The notes: generated by a model not told the origin, from the letters alone. A DNA stretch of 42,074 nucleotides from Candidatus Bathyarchaeota archaeon (GCA_018396995.1 JAGTQB010000011.1:1-42074), one strand, 5' to 3'. Positions 33,289-41,470 are shown, counted from the stretch's first letter. Numbers and translations are program-made.

Positions 33289-34745
33289 CGAGCGCCCCTC
33301 ACCCGCCTATACGCTGCATATGCGCCAACAAACGCTAAAGATGCTACAGCCACTAATGATAACACGAATATCCAAAGCGGTATTGGCTGCTCCCAGGGGG
33401 GTAGCTGCGGCGCACTCTCCCCCATCAGCGCAAAGTAACCTAAGTGCATAACTGTGGACTCAACTAAGTTAGTCTCCTTGCTTAAAGCACTATTAAGGGC
33501 AACCCACTTTCCGCCCTTCTCGTCCCATAGGTAGATCTTAAGCGAGTCCTCGCTTACCCCCAGCGCTCGAAGCTGCTCCTCACTATAATAGACCCTTAAG
33601 ATGTAGACTAGACCCTCCGGGACACTGCAATCAACGTCTATATAGCTCCCCACAAGCAACTTATTGGGCGGGGCCTCTGGGCCAGTCCGCGATAATGTAA
33701 CCATTAATATGCAGCTGCTTGCAGCCTTAACTACAAGGACATCGAGATCCATTACACCAGTAACTTTAAAGGATTGGATTCCAGTCCTCAGCAGAGTCTC
33801 ATTCACTAGAAAAGTGAACGTCTTCGCACCACCAAAGAGATCTGGGTGGAGAATCTTTGCAAGGGCCTCTAAGCCTTCAATTATTCGCGGTCCAGGTCTA
33901 TGGAATAGGTTCTCGTCAAGCAGATACACGGCTCCTTTAGTGACGGCGGCAATTCTATCCCAGCCAGGGCGCTTCTTAAAGTCTTCAAGCGTAGCATAAT
34001 GCATATAGCCGTAGAGACTTATGATCACATCTGGGTTTCTAGCAATAACCTCTTCATCAGTCGTCTGAACCCACTCAGCGGCAGCGTCCCCAAATGCGTT
34101 AACTCCCCCAGCTAACTCAATCATTTGGTGGCCCCACGTGTTTGGGCCAAACGTCCATGGCGGCGGATACCATGACTCAATGTAAACTTTCGGTTTAGCT
34201 ATAACTTGGCTAATCTTACTCTTAATTTCATTGATCCGTTGGCTTAAAGTTGACGCAAGCGCCTCCGCTTCCCGAGTTTTACCAGTCGCGGTGCCAAGCA
34301 ACCTTATGTCCTTAATTACATCTTCGATGGTTTTGGGGTGAAGCGCTATTACTGTTAAGCCTAGATTTGAGAGTGTTTCTACAGTTGGGTCCCATGGCCC
34401 CCAATGATAATATACTACAAGGTCTGGATTTAGGGCTATGATCTCCTCTGGGTCCGGCGTCATGACCTTGCTAATTTTCTGTTTAGCAATGACCTCTGGG
34501 GGGTAATCTGAATATTTGTCAACGGCAATTATTCTATCGGCGAGACCTAGCGCACAAAGTATTTCAGTACAGGATGGACCTATCGACACAATCCTCTCAG
34601 AGCTCATTATAGTTACTGTTCTCCCAAGATCGTCAATAACCGTCACTGGCTGAGACGACACAGCAACCTCCACGAACCCCATAACGAAAACCATTATCAT
34701 AACCGCAATTAAGCACAAAGAAATTGCCTCTTTAATCTTTTTCAT
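33285..34745 (-). CDS. btuF: Corrinoid-binding protein of the BtuFCD importer, with C-terminal anchor
   Basis: A 486-residue secreted protein. Residues 1-30 are a signal peptide. About 35-290 are a helical-backbone metal-receptor domain: VIDDLGRTVTIMSSERIVSIGPSCTEILCALG, then NPDLVVYYHWGPWDP, and EVIARNPDVIISLYG. About 300-445 are an additional beta-rich domain (VYILRVYYSEEQLRALGVSEDSLKIYLWD), and a membrane helix (IPLWIFVLSLVAVASLAFVGAY) with a basic tail anchors it. BtuF in bacteria is about 250 residues, so the extra domain and anchor are an archaeal elaboration. GGTGGGAGG precedes the ATG; a perfect palindrome lies in the promoter. Confidence 0.88.
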   Translation of the reverse strand: MKKIKEAISLCLIAVMIMVFVMGFVEVAVSSQPVTVIDDLGRTVTIMSSERIVSIGPSCTEILCALGLADRIIAVDKYSDYPPEVIAKQKISKVMTPDPEEIIALNPDLVVYYHWGPWDPTVETLSNLGLTVIALHPKTIEDVIKDIRLLGTATGKTREAEALASTLSQRINEIKSKISQVIAKPKVYIESWYPPPWTFGPNTWGHQMIELAGGVNAFGDAAAEWVQTTDEEVIARNPDVIISLYGYMHYATLEDFKKRPGWDRIAAVTKGAVYLLDENLFHRPGPRIIEGLEALAKILHPDLFGGAKTFTFLVNETLLRTGIQSFKVTGVMDLDVLVVKAASSCILMVTLSRTGPEAPPNKLLVGSYIDVDCSVPEGLVYILRVYYSEEQLRALGVSEDSLKIYLWDEKGGKWVALNSALSKETNLVESTVMHLGYFALMGESAPQLPPWEQPIPLWIFVLSLVAVASLAFVGAYAAYRRVRGAR

Positions 34746-34757
34746 TTCCTCCCACCT

Positions 34758-34778
34758 TTGGATGGATTATCCATCCAA
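34758..34778. promoter_or_regulatory. 21-bp perfect palindrome in the btuF promoter (candidate operator)
   Basis: TTGGATGGAT, a central T, then ATCCATCCAA. On the minus strand an A-rich BRE plus TTTATTAAT (about 34783-34795) is the likely TATA box. The palindrome then lies between the box and the ribosome site, over the predicted transcription start. That is a classic place for an archaeal repressor. It may also affect the divergent cobZ gene, about 60-70 bases away. Confidence 0.7.
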
Positions 34779-34837
34779 CGTATTAATAAACTTTTTCCTA
34801 AAAATTTTTATGTAAACATTCATTACAAGCGGGTGAG

Positions 34838-35317
34838 GTGAAGTTGTTGCTCCTTAAGTATCTTGAGGAGAGGGGGATCACCCTCAAGGATCTTATTGAT
34901 ACCGCTTTGGAGCTCTTTATTCCTCATCCCGGCGTGGAGACTAAGGAGAGAGCTGCTGAGATACTTAGGGAGGAGCTCTTGGATGCACTATCAGATGTTA
35001 ATGTCTCCTGCCTAATTGTCGCCTGCTTTCGCTTAGAAGAGGATGCTAAGTTGGGCTTAGTTCCGGGTCTATCGAAGGAGAGATTTCTTGGGCGTCCTGG
35101 GCTGGTGGCAGATGAGCTGCTTGGGATGACAATAGCATGTTATATTGCGGGAGCGAGGGGGATTTTTGAGTTCATAAGGTTCGATCAGACTAAGCCAGGA
35201 ATTTTGAGTAAGCTGGGTCCTATTACTAATGATGCAATTGGCGGACTGGTCGCTGGCGCATCATCAAACATGTATACACGAGCCTTCAGAGAACACAGTC
35301 AACTTACACGTGGATAA
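34838..35317 (+). CDS. cobZ: Alpha-ribazole phosphatase, CobZ type (PgpA-like)
   Basis: A 159-residue protein of the PgpA/CobZ family: GLVPGLSKERFLGRPGLVADELLGMTIACYIAGARGIFEFIRFDQTKPG and GPITNDAIGGLVAGASSN are the conserved acidic core. In archaea CobZ removes the phosphate from alpha-ribazole-5'-phosphate or cobalamin-5'-phosphate, the last step after CobS. PgpA proper would act on phosphatidylglycerophosphate; gene context (divergent from btuFCD, with cobS and cobY in the same cluster) favours CobZ. The start is uncertain: GTG 34838, TTG 34844 or TTG 34847. GAGGTGA at 34835-34841 best serves TTG 34847. Confidence 0.8.
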   Translation: MKLLLLKYLEERGITLKDLIDTALELFIPHPGVETKERAAEILREELLDALSDVNVSCLIVACFRLEEDAKLGLVPGLSKERFLGRPGLVADELLGMTIACYIAGARGIFEFIRFDQTKPGILSKLGPITNDAIGGLVAGASSNMYTRAFREHSQLTRG

Positions 35318-35364
35318 TTCCATTGCATTGAAGAGAAATGGATGAGACATGGCATAATATAACA

Positions 35365-35994
35365 TTATTTGGTTTTTGAAGGGAGCCAAACTTTGCCAGC
35401 TATTCCCGGTATCCTTTTTATCGCTGCTATAAATATGACCACAGCGATCGCAGCCGAAAGGATCACGTGAAGGACATTAAATATTGCGTTAAAGGCTAAA
35501 GTCCATAGGAGAGCGTCGATCTCAGAGGACACATTTAATCCAATTGCCTTCAAGTAGCCCACTGAAAACTTGAGGAAATCAGGCGCGACGAAGAGAAAAA
35601 CTATGGTGTTAGCGATCGCGCATACCATGACTCTAAAGATTGCTCCGAGCGGGAAGGCTAAGACCATTGATTTTTGAAGCGATTTTATCTTCCATATTTT
35701 TATTCCAAGCCAGAAGCCTACAACCATGGGAGCAACTGCTAGAAACTTCATTAGTGGTCCTAAAACCCAGCCCCTCGCCATAGATAACCCAATCCAATGG
35801 ATAACCGCTGTGGCTAAGCCAGGAGCTAAACCACCTAGCAAAAGCGCTAACATCACCGGAATCTCCGCGAAATCAAACTTTAAATATGGTAGGAGAGGGA
35901 ATGGAATCTCAGCTCTGCTAAAGGTGAGAGAAATAGCCAGTGCAGAGAACACAACTACGTAAGCAATCGTAACACTTCTTGCATACTCACTCAT
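35365..35994 (-). CDS. ECF transporter S component, RibU-like
   Basis: A 209-residue membrane protein with six hydrophobic helices. FPLLPYLKFDFAEIPVMLALLLGGLAPGLATAVIHW carries the K-F-D-F-A-E-I-P motif seen in riboflavin-type (RibU) S components, and FKFLAVAPMVVGF-type helices follow. ECF S components bind the vitamin and dock on a shared EcfAAT energising module, which is not in this window. Riboflavin is the best guess from the motif, but folate, thiamine or a B6 vitamer cannot be ruled out. The start ATG follows GGTGTCCGG; two GAGTA-type repeats lie upstream of the TATA-like TTAAATAAG. Confidence 0.72.
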   Translation of the reverse strand: MSEYARSVTIAYVVVFSALAISLTFSRAEIPFPLLPYLKFDFAEIPVMLALLLGGLAPGLATAVIHWIGLSMARGWVLGPLMKFLAVAPMVVGFWLGIKIWKIKSLQKSMVLAFPLGAIFRVMVCAIANTIVFLFVAPDFLKFSVGYLKAIGLNVSSEIDALLWTLAFNAIFNVLHVILSAAIAVVIFIAAIKRIPGIAGKVWLPSKTK

Positions 35995-36037
35995 ACCCGG
36001 ACACCTTAAGAATATAGCTTTGTAAACACTTATTTAA

Positions 36038-36067
36038 GAGTAACTACTCAAAAAAGAGTAATACTTA
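36038..36067. promoter_or_regulatory. Tandem GAGTA-n-TACTY motifs upstream of the RibU-like gene
   Basis: GAGTAACTACTC (36038-36049) is followed after six A's by GAGTAATACTT (36056-36066). The first overlaps the upstream edge of the predicted minus-strand TATA region. Two half-palindromic copies close together suggest a protein-binding site, but the sequence is short and AT-rich. Confidence 0.35.
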
Positions 36068-36134
36068 GAAACATATCTATTTAACACCCAAACATTTTCT
36101 AAAAAATAAAATATTGGAGTTAAATTTTATGGCG

Positions 36135-38042
36135 CTACGTTTTTGGTTTTCTTTTAACCTTGATTGCCATGTAACTGGCGGCTACAATTACAATAATTAC
36201 TATTATGGCTATTATAATCATCTGTTCTATTGATATCACTGGTGCAATTGGCGGCATTTCTGGCGGTGGCGCTGTTGGAGGAGTTGTTGGAGGCGCAGTA
36301 GGTGGCTGCTCAGCTGGCGGCGCGGTGGGTGGCTTCAAACCGATCGGGATAAGCTCATGCGTTATTAATGGTCTTGATGGCTGCGGGAAACCAAATGCCG
36401 GGGTCATTGTTGAGTGTTCCGGATTCCAGTTGGTCAAAACATCTGTTCTATACGCCAATATCCAGAAGGGATAGAAGGCTAGGCAGATTGTAGGTAGATG
36501 ATCCTTATATATTCTAATTATTTCTTTGACGTCCTCCACAAGGTCAGCATAGTTTAGCCTTCGCAGGGCCCTATGACATAGCTCGCTAACCCGCTCAGCA
36601 ACTTCAGGATCTGTTTGATCCCAACCGGTAGCCGCCACTTGGGATAAACCTACAGAGGGCAACAGGTAATTAAAGACTTGGTTATACCATGGCTCCGGAT
36701 ATTCAGCATATGTTCCCTGGGCAAAACCCCAGTCCTTCTGGGGAGATATGAAGGCCTGTATAAAGTATTCTATTACTTCTAGTGGCTGGTAGTGGCTTAT
36801 CTCTATTCCTATCTCCTTCAGGTAACCTATGATGGCTTCCGAGACCCTAAGCCTTACCGCCGTTATGGGAACCATCTGTATGATGAATTTAAAGCTTAAT
36901 CTTGTCCCGTTTGGTGTTTCTCTTACCCCATCCCCATCCCTGTCAATTATGCCCAATTCGTCTAGGATCCTCCTCGCCTCAGCTATGCGCTCTTCCTTTG
37001 TTTTACCCCAACCCAGCCAAGCAGCCTCAGGAACATAGAACTCTGGATAAGCAGCCATATTAACTAGACATCTATTGCCAGGCACACCGTAGCCCATAAA
37101 ATAGAACTGCGCTATTTCAAGCTTATCTATTGCCAAGTCTATGGCCTGCCTAACCTCCTTAAGATTCAACGGATAAAGCCTAGTATTAATGCATAAGACC
37201 TCTGTGGCAGATGGGCCTGGTGGGAACCAGATAGCTATATTAGGCTTTCCAACCACTTGTGGGAGCAAGTAGAATGGGTATGCGTCAGCAATATCCACAT
37301 CCCCCTTCTGGAGGAGAAGCGGGAATAATGATACGTCAGCAATGTTTCGGAGTAAAACTCCATCTATTTTTGGCATCGACTCGGTCTTCCAGTAATCTGG
37401 CCTCTTCCTGAAGTACCACCATTCTCCAGGCTTGAATGAATCGTAGATAAAGGCGCCAGATGTAACATGTTTCTTTGGGTCGTCAATAAACTCATATTTT
37501 AATGGATCCTCAACGTTTTCCCATACATGTTTTGGTAAAACGAGAGTCCCGCCGAAATCTAGGGACCACCTTGCCCAAGGCTGGGTTGTTACGAATACGA
37601 CAGTATATTTGTCAACAGCCTTAACATCACTGAGTATACCTTGTAGGCTTGATGGAAAAGCGTATTTCATTCTTAAGCTCCACGTGAATTCCACATCATA
37701 TGCCGTGAGGGGGGTTCCATCGCTCCACTTAGCCCTCTCATCTATGTGGAATACATATCTCGTGCCATTATCTAAGATTTCCCAGCTCTTAGCAACCCAC
37801 GGAATAACACTACCATTAACCAAGTGTAAGATGAGGGGCTCGCTCAATAGGTATGCAAATGTGCCAGCTAGACAAACATCACGTATTGAGTGTAGTAAGT
37901 TGAATGTGCTTGGCGGACAAGTGATAGCTATTCTGAGAACATTCTGCTCCGGAGACGCTCTGGCGTAGGGAAGAATGGATGCAGCGAAAATCATCAGCGC
38001 CAAGCTGAACGCTATAAAACATTTTGTTACAACTTTATTCAA
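36135..38042 (-). CDS. ABC transporter solute-binding protein, family 5 (peptide/nickel type), membrane-anchored
   Basis: A 635-residue secreted protein. The signal peptide covers 1-29 (ending ASILPYARA). The family 5 body holds YVFHIDERAKWSDGTPLTAYDVEFTW, GAFIYDSFKPGEWWYFRKRPDYWK and LNLKEVRQAIDLAIDKLEIAQ, all classic SBP_bac_5 phrases. A proline/threonine-rich linker (repeats of PPTAPP) and a single membrane helix with basic tail (IIIAIIVIIVIVAASYMAIKV) close it, the usual archaeal anchoring. Ligands in this family include peptides, sugars, nickel and opines. No permease or ATPase gene is adjacent, so its partners are elsewhere. GGGAGA precedes the ATG. Confidence 0.87.
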   Translation of the reverse strand: MNKVVTKCFIAFSLALMIFAASILPYARASPEQNVLRIAITCPPSTFNLLHSIRDVCLAGTFAYLLSEPLILHLVNGSVIPWVAKSWEILDNGTRYVFHIDERAKWSDGTPLTAYDVEFTWSLRMKYAFPSSLQGILSDVKAVDKYTVVFVTTQPWARWSLDFGGTLVLPKHVWENVEDPLKYEFIDDPKKHVTSGAFIYDSFKPGEWWYFRKRPDYWKTESMPKIDGVLLRNIADVSLFPLLLQKGDVDIADAYPFYLLPQVVGKPNIAIWFPPGPSATEVLCINTRLYPLNLKEVRQAIDLAIDKLEIAQFYFMGYGVPGNRCLVNMAAYPEFYVPEAAWLGWGKTKEERIAEARRILDELGIIDRDGDGVRETPNGTRLSFKFIIQMVPITAVRLRVSEAIIGYLKEIGIEISHYQPLEVIEYFIQAFISPQKDWGFAQGTYAEYPEPWYNQVFNYLLPSVGLSQVAATGWDQTDPEVAERVSELCHRALRRLNYADLVEDVKEIIRIYKDHLPTICLAFYPFWILAYRTDVLTNWNPEHSTMTPAFGFPQPSRPLITHELIPIGLKPPTAPPAEQPPTAPPTTPPTAPPPEMPPIAPVISIEQMIIIAIIVIIVIVAASYMAIKVKRKPKT

Positions 38043-38064
38043 AAATCTCCCTTAACATAATCTG

Positions 38065-38105
38065 TAGCCAAAATTTTATAAAACTTTTGGCTAAAAGTTT
38101 TATAA
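38065..38105. promoter_or_regulatory. Overlapping inverted repeats containing the promoter of the family 5 binding protein
   Basis: TTATAAAACTTTT (38076-38088), GGCT, AAAAGTTTTATAA (38093-38105) form a perfect 13-base inverted repeat. A second one shares it: TAGCCAAAA (38065-38073) with TTTTGGCTA (38085-38093). On the minus strand the first arm reads AAAAGTTTTATAA, a BRE/TATA-like box about 35-45 bases before the start codon at 38042. The other arm is the same box facing the other way. Confidence 0.5.
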
Positions 38106-38163
38106 GCAAATATCATTACCCTCTACTCTCACTTTAAACGTCCCTTAACATGGCTTATGCTTC

Positions 38164-39375
38164 TCACAATTTTCTCTTAACTCCTGTCGGCAATAGTGAG
38201 AGTATTGATAGCAGTGAGGCGATTCCAGCCATTAGAAACGAGGTTTTTAATGTTCCTGTTAAATCGGCTGCTAAACCTGCGAGTGGCGGCGAGCTCATAC
38301 AACCTATGCCAAAAAATATTGTGAGAAATCCTAATACTGCACCAACCCTCTCCACTGAAAAGATGTCTGAGGCATACGCCATATAGAGTGGCCAAAGAGA
38401 GCCGTAACCGATTCCATAAATAATTGCTGAAGAAATCATTATAATAGATGCCGTATTTTGTATGAGACTGGCAAAGATCATTCCAGAAATACCCACTATG
38501 GACGCTATACCGCTTAACACAAATGCCTTTAGTCTCCCAGCTTTCTCAGAAAATGATGCTAAGACTAATTTTCCAGGTATTGCTCCAACAGCAATTACGC
38601 TTACAAGAGCCGCGGCAACGCTATATGGGATGTGGATCTCGTGGAGAGCATATTTGCTGAGGAAGGTAAATGGAACCATTACATAGAAGCCGGAAAGCAT
38701 ATAGGATATGCTTAGCATCCAAAGCCGTAAGTCTCTAATAAGAACCACCATATGTCTAAGAGATTCTTTATAACTCTCACCTTTTTTCTGGGGAGAATTT
38801 TCTGGATGACTTTTTAATAGTAACCATGTTAGCGGAGAGAGAGCGAAACTAACGAGACTGAACAACTGCCAACCAAGTCTCCAACCTCCCACCTTCACTA
38901 GGATTGGCATAATGATACCGCTTAAAAAGAAGCCAATTGTGGCGCCCATATCGATTACTGCCACCGAAAGAGCCTTTTTCTCAAACCATCTTTGAACAAC
39001 CACAACTATTGGAACCCAGCATGCAGCGCATCCAATCCCCGCTAGGAGATAGGATATGGCAGCTTCAATTAGTCCATTAGATAAACTCATTAAAAGGATG
39101 CCTGAACCTAATATAAGTAGAAAAACTGAAACAACTTTTCTAATATCAGCTCTGTTTATAATTAATCCGAGAAGAAATGAGAAGGCAGTGTAGCCAATGA
39201 AGTAGGAGGTGTATATTATGCCAGCTTCAAATAATTTCGATATCCCAAATGTGACTAACATTTCGGGGAGCAGAATACCGTAGCTATACCTTACAGAGTA
39301 ATGGATGAAGACTATACAGAAGCCCAGTGCCAGGACAACGGCACCTCTACTAATATGAGAACCACTCAACCCCAT
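38164..39375 (-). CDS. Major facilitator superfamily transporter
   Basis: A 403-residue protein with about twelve helices. YSVRYSYGILLPEMLVTFGISKLFEAGIIYTSYFIGY opens it, and the inter-helix loop LIINRADIRKVVSVFLL between helices 2 and 3, with its equivalent SFSEKAGRLKAFVLS in the second half, gives the MFS pattern. The N-terminus resembles the oxalate/formate antiporter and monocarboxylate group, which carries organic acids, but the substrate is not determined. It is on the same strand as, and upstream of, the family 5 binding protein gene, separated by about 120 bases holding that gene's promoter, so it is a separate unit. Confidence 0.82.
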   Translation of the reverse strand: MGLSGSHISRGAVVLALGFCIVFIHYSVRYSYGILLPEMLVTFGISKLFEAGIIYTSYFIGYTAFSFLLGLIINRADIRKVVSVFLLILGSGILLMSLSNGLIEAAISYLLAGIGCAACWVPIVVVVQRWFEKKALSVAVIDMGATIGFFLSGIIMPILVKVGGWRLGWQLFSLVSFALSPLTWLLLKSHPENSPQKKGESYKESLRHMVVLIRDLRLWMLSISYMLSGFYVMVPFTFLSKYALHEIHIPYSVAAALVSVIAVGAIPGKLVLASFSEKAGRLKAFVLSGIASIVGISGMIFASLIQNTASIIMISSAIIYGIGYGSLWPLYMAYASDIFSVERVGAVLGFLTIFFGIGCMSSPPLAGLAADLTGTLKTSFLMAGIASLLSILSLLPTGVKRKL

Positions 39376-39517
39376 GCCCTCTTGGCCTCACTAAACAAAA
39401 GATATACACTTATGTTAGCAATAAATGACTAGCGATTTCCCCACTACTAAACTCTCATAGCTCTTCACACAGTTTTATATCATTGACTTTATGAGAGAGT
39501 TATTAAATTGAGCCACG

Positions 39518-39934
39518 TTATTCTTCGCCGTGAATAATCTTCTCAAATATGCCTATAATAATGAAAATTATAGAGAAACCTATAATTATTAGTAGCAGCG
39601 GCTTAAATTCAAAAGCAGCGCTTATCTTTACACCACGTACTGTCATTGGCACCTCAGCAACTCCTAAACTAATAATATCCAACAATATTAGCAAACCCAG
39701 CATAAATGAGAGAGAGCTGAAGATTATTCCAATAAATGGCTTTGTTATAGAGGAGATTATTCCTAAAGATATGAAAACGCCTATTAATAGAGAAAATGTG
39801 AGTGGCTCTATGACTTCTATTGGAAAGCCGAGCGCTATATCGAGAAAGAAGGGTAGAACATGTACAAAGACAATATAGTATATTAAGCCCTTAATGACCC
39901 CGATTAAAATCCTCTCAATTATCTTTTTAACCAC
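39518..39934 (-). CDS. Four-helix membrane protein of unknown function
   Basis: A 138-residue protein with four predicted helices, for example LIYYIVFVHVLPFFLDIALGF, FIGIIFSSLSFMLGLLILLDII and LLLIIIGFSIIFIIIGIFEKI. The start is GTG with GAGGGGA upstream, nine bases after the stop of the preceding gene. I do not recognise the family. It is the last of three adjacent membrane-protein genes, which suggests a joint complex. Confidence 0.55.
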   Translation of the reverse strand: MVKKIIERILIGVIKGLIYYIVFVHVLPFFLDIALGFPIEVIEPLTFSLLIGVFISLGIISSITKPFIGIIFSSLSFMLGLLILLDIISLGVAEVPMTVRGVKISAAFEFKPLLLIIIGFSIIFIIIGIFEKIIHGEE

Positions 39935-39943
39935 AGCGTCCCC

Positions 39944-40312
39944 TCACGTGAATTTGAAGAGACACTTGAATAGACCGGCTATCACTATTTCTTCTTCCTT
40001 AATCCCCTGCTGGATATCGCTAAGCGTTAAGACAACATCTTTACTCACAGCACCCTTAACCACATCCTCAAAGATAACTTCTGTATTACCTATCATAATC
40101 CTAACCCTGCTCAACGTTATGTCTAGAGCGTATTGAAGAGTAACTCTGACAGAAAACCTGTTGTCATCTAAGGGGACAACGTTCTCGATACTAATGCTTA
40201 TACAATTTGGTTTATTTGCAATTTGATAGATGAAGATAGTGAAGGGCGCCGCGATTATGAGTACTATGGAGATAAAGGATAATATAATGGCGAACTTGAG
40301 CAAATTATACAT
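39944..40312 (-). CDS. Single-pass membrane protein with external beta-rich domain, unknown function
   Basis: A 122-residue protein. Residues 5-33 are an uncleaved hydrophobic anchor (FAIILSFISIVLIIAAPFTIFI). The rest (VTLQYALDITLSRVRIMIGNTEVIFEDVV...) is a predicted beta-strand domain on the outer side, resembling late-embryogenesis/immunoglobulin-like accessory domains only in general character. GGAGT lies before the ATG, three bases after the previous stop, so it is coupled to its neighbour. No homologue is recognised. Confidence 0.55.
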   Translation of the reverse strand: MYNLLKFAIILSFISIVLIIAAPFTIFIYQIANKPNCISISIENVVPLDDNRFSVRVTLQYALDITLSRVRIMIGNTEVIFEDVVKGAVSKDVVLTLSDIQQGIKEEEIVIAGLFKCLFKFT

Positions 40313-40315
40313 GCC

Positions 40316-40615
40316 TTACTCCTGCCTATGAGCCTGCTCCAACCTAAGGGACTGAACACCATACCTCAATAAGATACTGCCAGCCCAGACCATTAACCCC
40401 AGAAAACCAAGTCTCGCGGCAAGCTCAACCAATGTGTTCACCAATGATATTATAGCCGCCTCTATATTAGAAGCTTGAGTGTAAAACCATGGTAGCCGAT
40501 AACTATAAAAGGATTGATAAGCAATGTAGGCTGCGAGTACGATTAAAACGATGCCTATCAAGATTAATCCTAACCCAACATACTTGTGAATAGGTTTTTC
40601 AGCCACTCCTTTCAT
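40316..40615 (-). CDS. Two-helix membrane protein of unknown function
   Basis: A 99-residue protein with helices YVGLGLILIGIVLIVLAAYIAY and LGFLGLMVWAGSILLRYG and an outer loop rich in aromatic residues (SFYSYRLPWFYTQASN). GGAGGT precedes the ATG at a normal distance, and about 285 bases of non-coding DNA lie upstream, so this is the first gene of the three-gene unit. The arrangement of conserved hydrophobic-glycine helices resembles small archaeal envelope proteins, but no function can be given. Confidence 0.5.
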   Translation of the reverse strand: MKGVAEKPIHKYVGLGLILIGIVLIVLAAYIAYQSFYSYRLPWFYTQASNIEAAIISLVNTLVELAARLGFLGLMVWAGSILLRYGVQSLRLEQAHRQE

Positions 40616-40833
40616 CCCAAATTACCTCCTAATAGGACAGTTATAAAAGAGAACACAAATGATATTTTAATGATTATAACATTATTGTAGCAATGAGCTA
40701 TATTTTATGTAAGAGATTAGAGGAATAAAGGCTTAATAAAATATATTCGCCTTGCATAACGCCGCGCAACCTAACAAGTATGAAAAAATAGAGGCATCCA
40801 GTTAGGTTTATAATTGTTAAAGTTAAATAAATC

Positions 40834-40842
40834 TTTTATATA
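40834..40842 (+). promoter_or_regulatory. TATA box of the FmdE-like gene
   Basis: TTTTATATA preceded by AAATAAATC. The expected transcription start is near 40866, leaving a leader of about 35 bases with GGTGA before the ATG at 40901. Confidence 0.5.
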
Positions 40843-40900
40843 GGTATTACAAGCTTATAATGTTATTTTTACAAACGCTTTAATGTCTGGTGATTAAGAA

Positions 40901-41470
40901 ATGGTAGATGAAGTGGAGTTAGCTGAGATTCTCCATGGACACCTCTCGCCCGGGGTTGCCCTTGGAGTCCGGATGGGCCAAATAGGGTTGAAAAAGGTGG
41001 GTCTTTCCAGGGGGGATAAGAGACTTTTCGCCGTTGTTGAAACAGCGCTGTGTCTGGCTGATGGCATTCAAGCAAGTACTGGATGTACTGTTGGGCACTC
41101 TTCTCTACGCGTTGAGGATTTTGGAAAACTTGCCGCCTGCATATTCAGGTCAGATACAAAAGAGGGCATACGTTTGTCCTTGAAGATTGGCTCCCTACCG
41201 CCCGCCCTCAGGGACTGGGTTATGCGAAAGAGAAAGTTTAGCCGTGAAGAAGAGGAAAAAATTGTTAAGGAGATACTACATTTAGATGAAGCATCTTTTA
41301 ACATTGAATACGTGACCGCTGAACCATTCTCAAAATTTGAGGAAGCAGCAATAGTGAAGTGTGAAGCTTGCGGCGAGCTAATTATTGAGACAAAAGCCAT
41401 CAAAGTTGAGGGAAGAACCCTCTGCAGAGCATGCCACGGCGAAAGATATTATAGACCACACAAAACTTAG
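40901..41470 (+). CDS. FmdE/FwdE-like protein with C-terminal zinc finger
   Basis: A 189-residue protein. LHGHLSPGVALGVRMG and ETALCLADGIQASTGCTVGHSSLRVEDFGKLAACIF are the FmdE-domain phrases (the HGHxCPG-like motif here has Ser for Cys), with the metal-site Cys residues in LCLADGIQxxTGCTxG. A CEACGE...CRACHG zinc finger closes the protein. Named for subunit E of molybdenum/tungsten formylmethanofuran dehydrogenase, most solitary homologues are not part of that enzyme and probably bind a metal or pterin. No other fwd gene is in the window. Confidence 0.8.
   Translation: MVDEVELAEILHGHLSPGVALGVRMGQIGLKKVGLSRGDKRLFAVVETALCLADGIQASTGCTVGHSSLRVEDFGKLAACIFRSDTKEGIRLSLKIGSLPPALRDWVMRKRKFSREEEEKIVKEILHLDEASFNIEYVTAEPFSKFEEAAIVKCEACGELIIETKAIKVEGRTLCRACHGERYYRPHKT

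Noticed and set aside
34746-34837. Cobalamin riboswitch between btuF and cobZ
   Set aside because: The interval is under 100 bases, too short for the B12 element, and shows no B12-box-like sequence; the class is bacterial.
36205-36474. Plus-strand glycine-rich reading frame over the end of the family 5 binding protein
   Set aside because: It is the antisense image of the proline-rich linker and has no ribosome site.
39452-39497. Inverted repeat CTCTCATA / TATGAGAG upstream of the MFS gene
   Set aside because: Eight-base arms with a 30-base loop in AT-rich DNA are not convincing.
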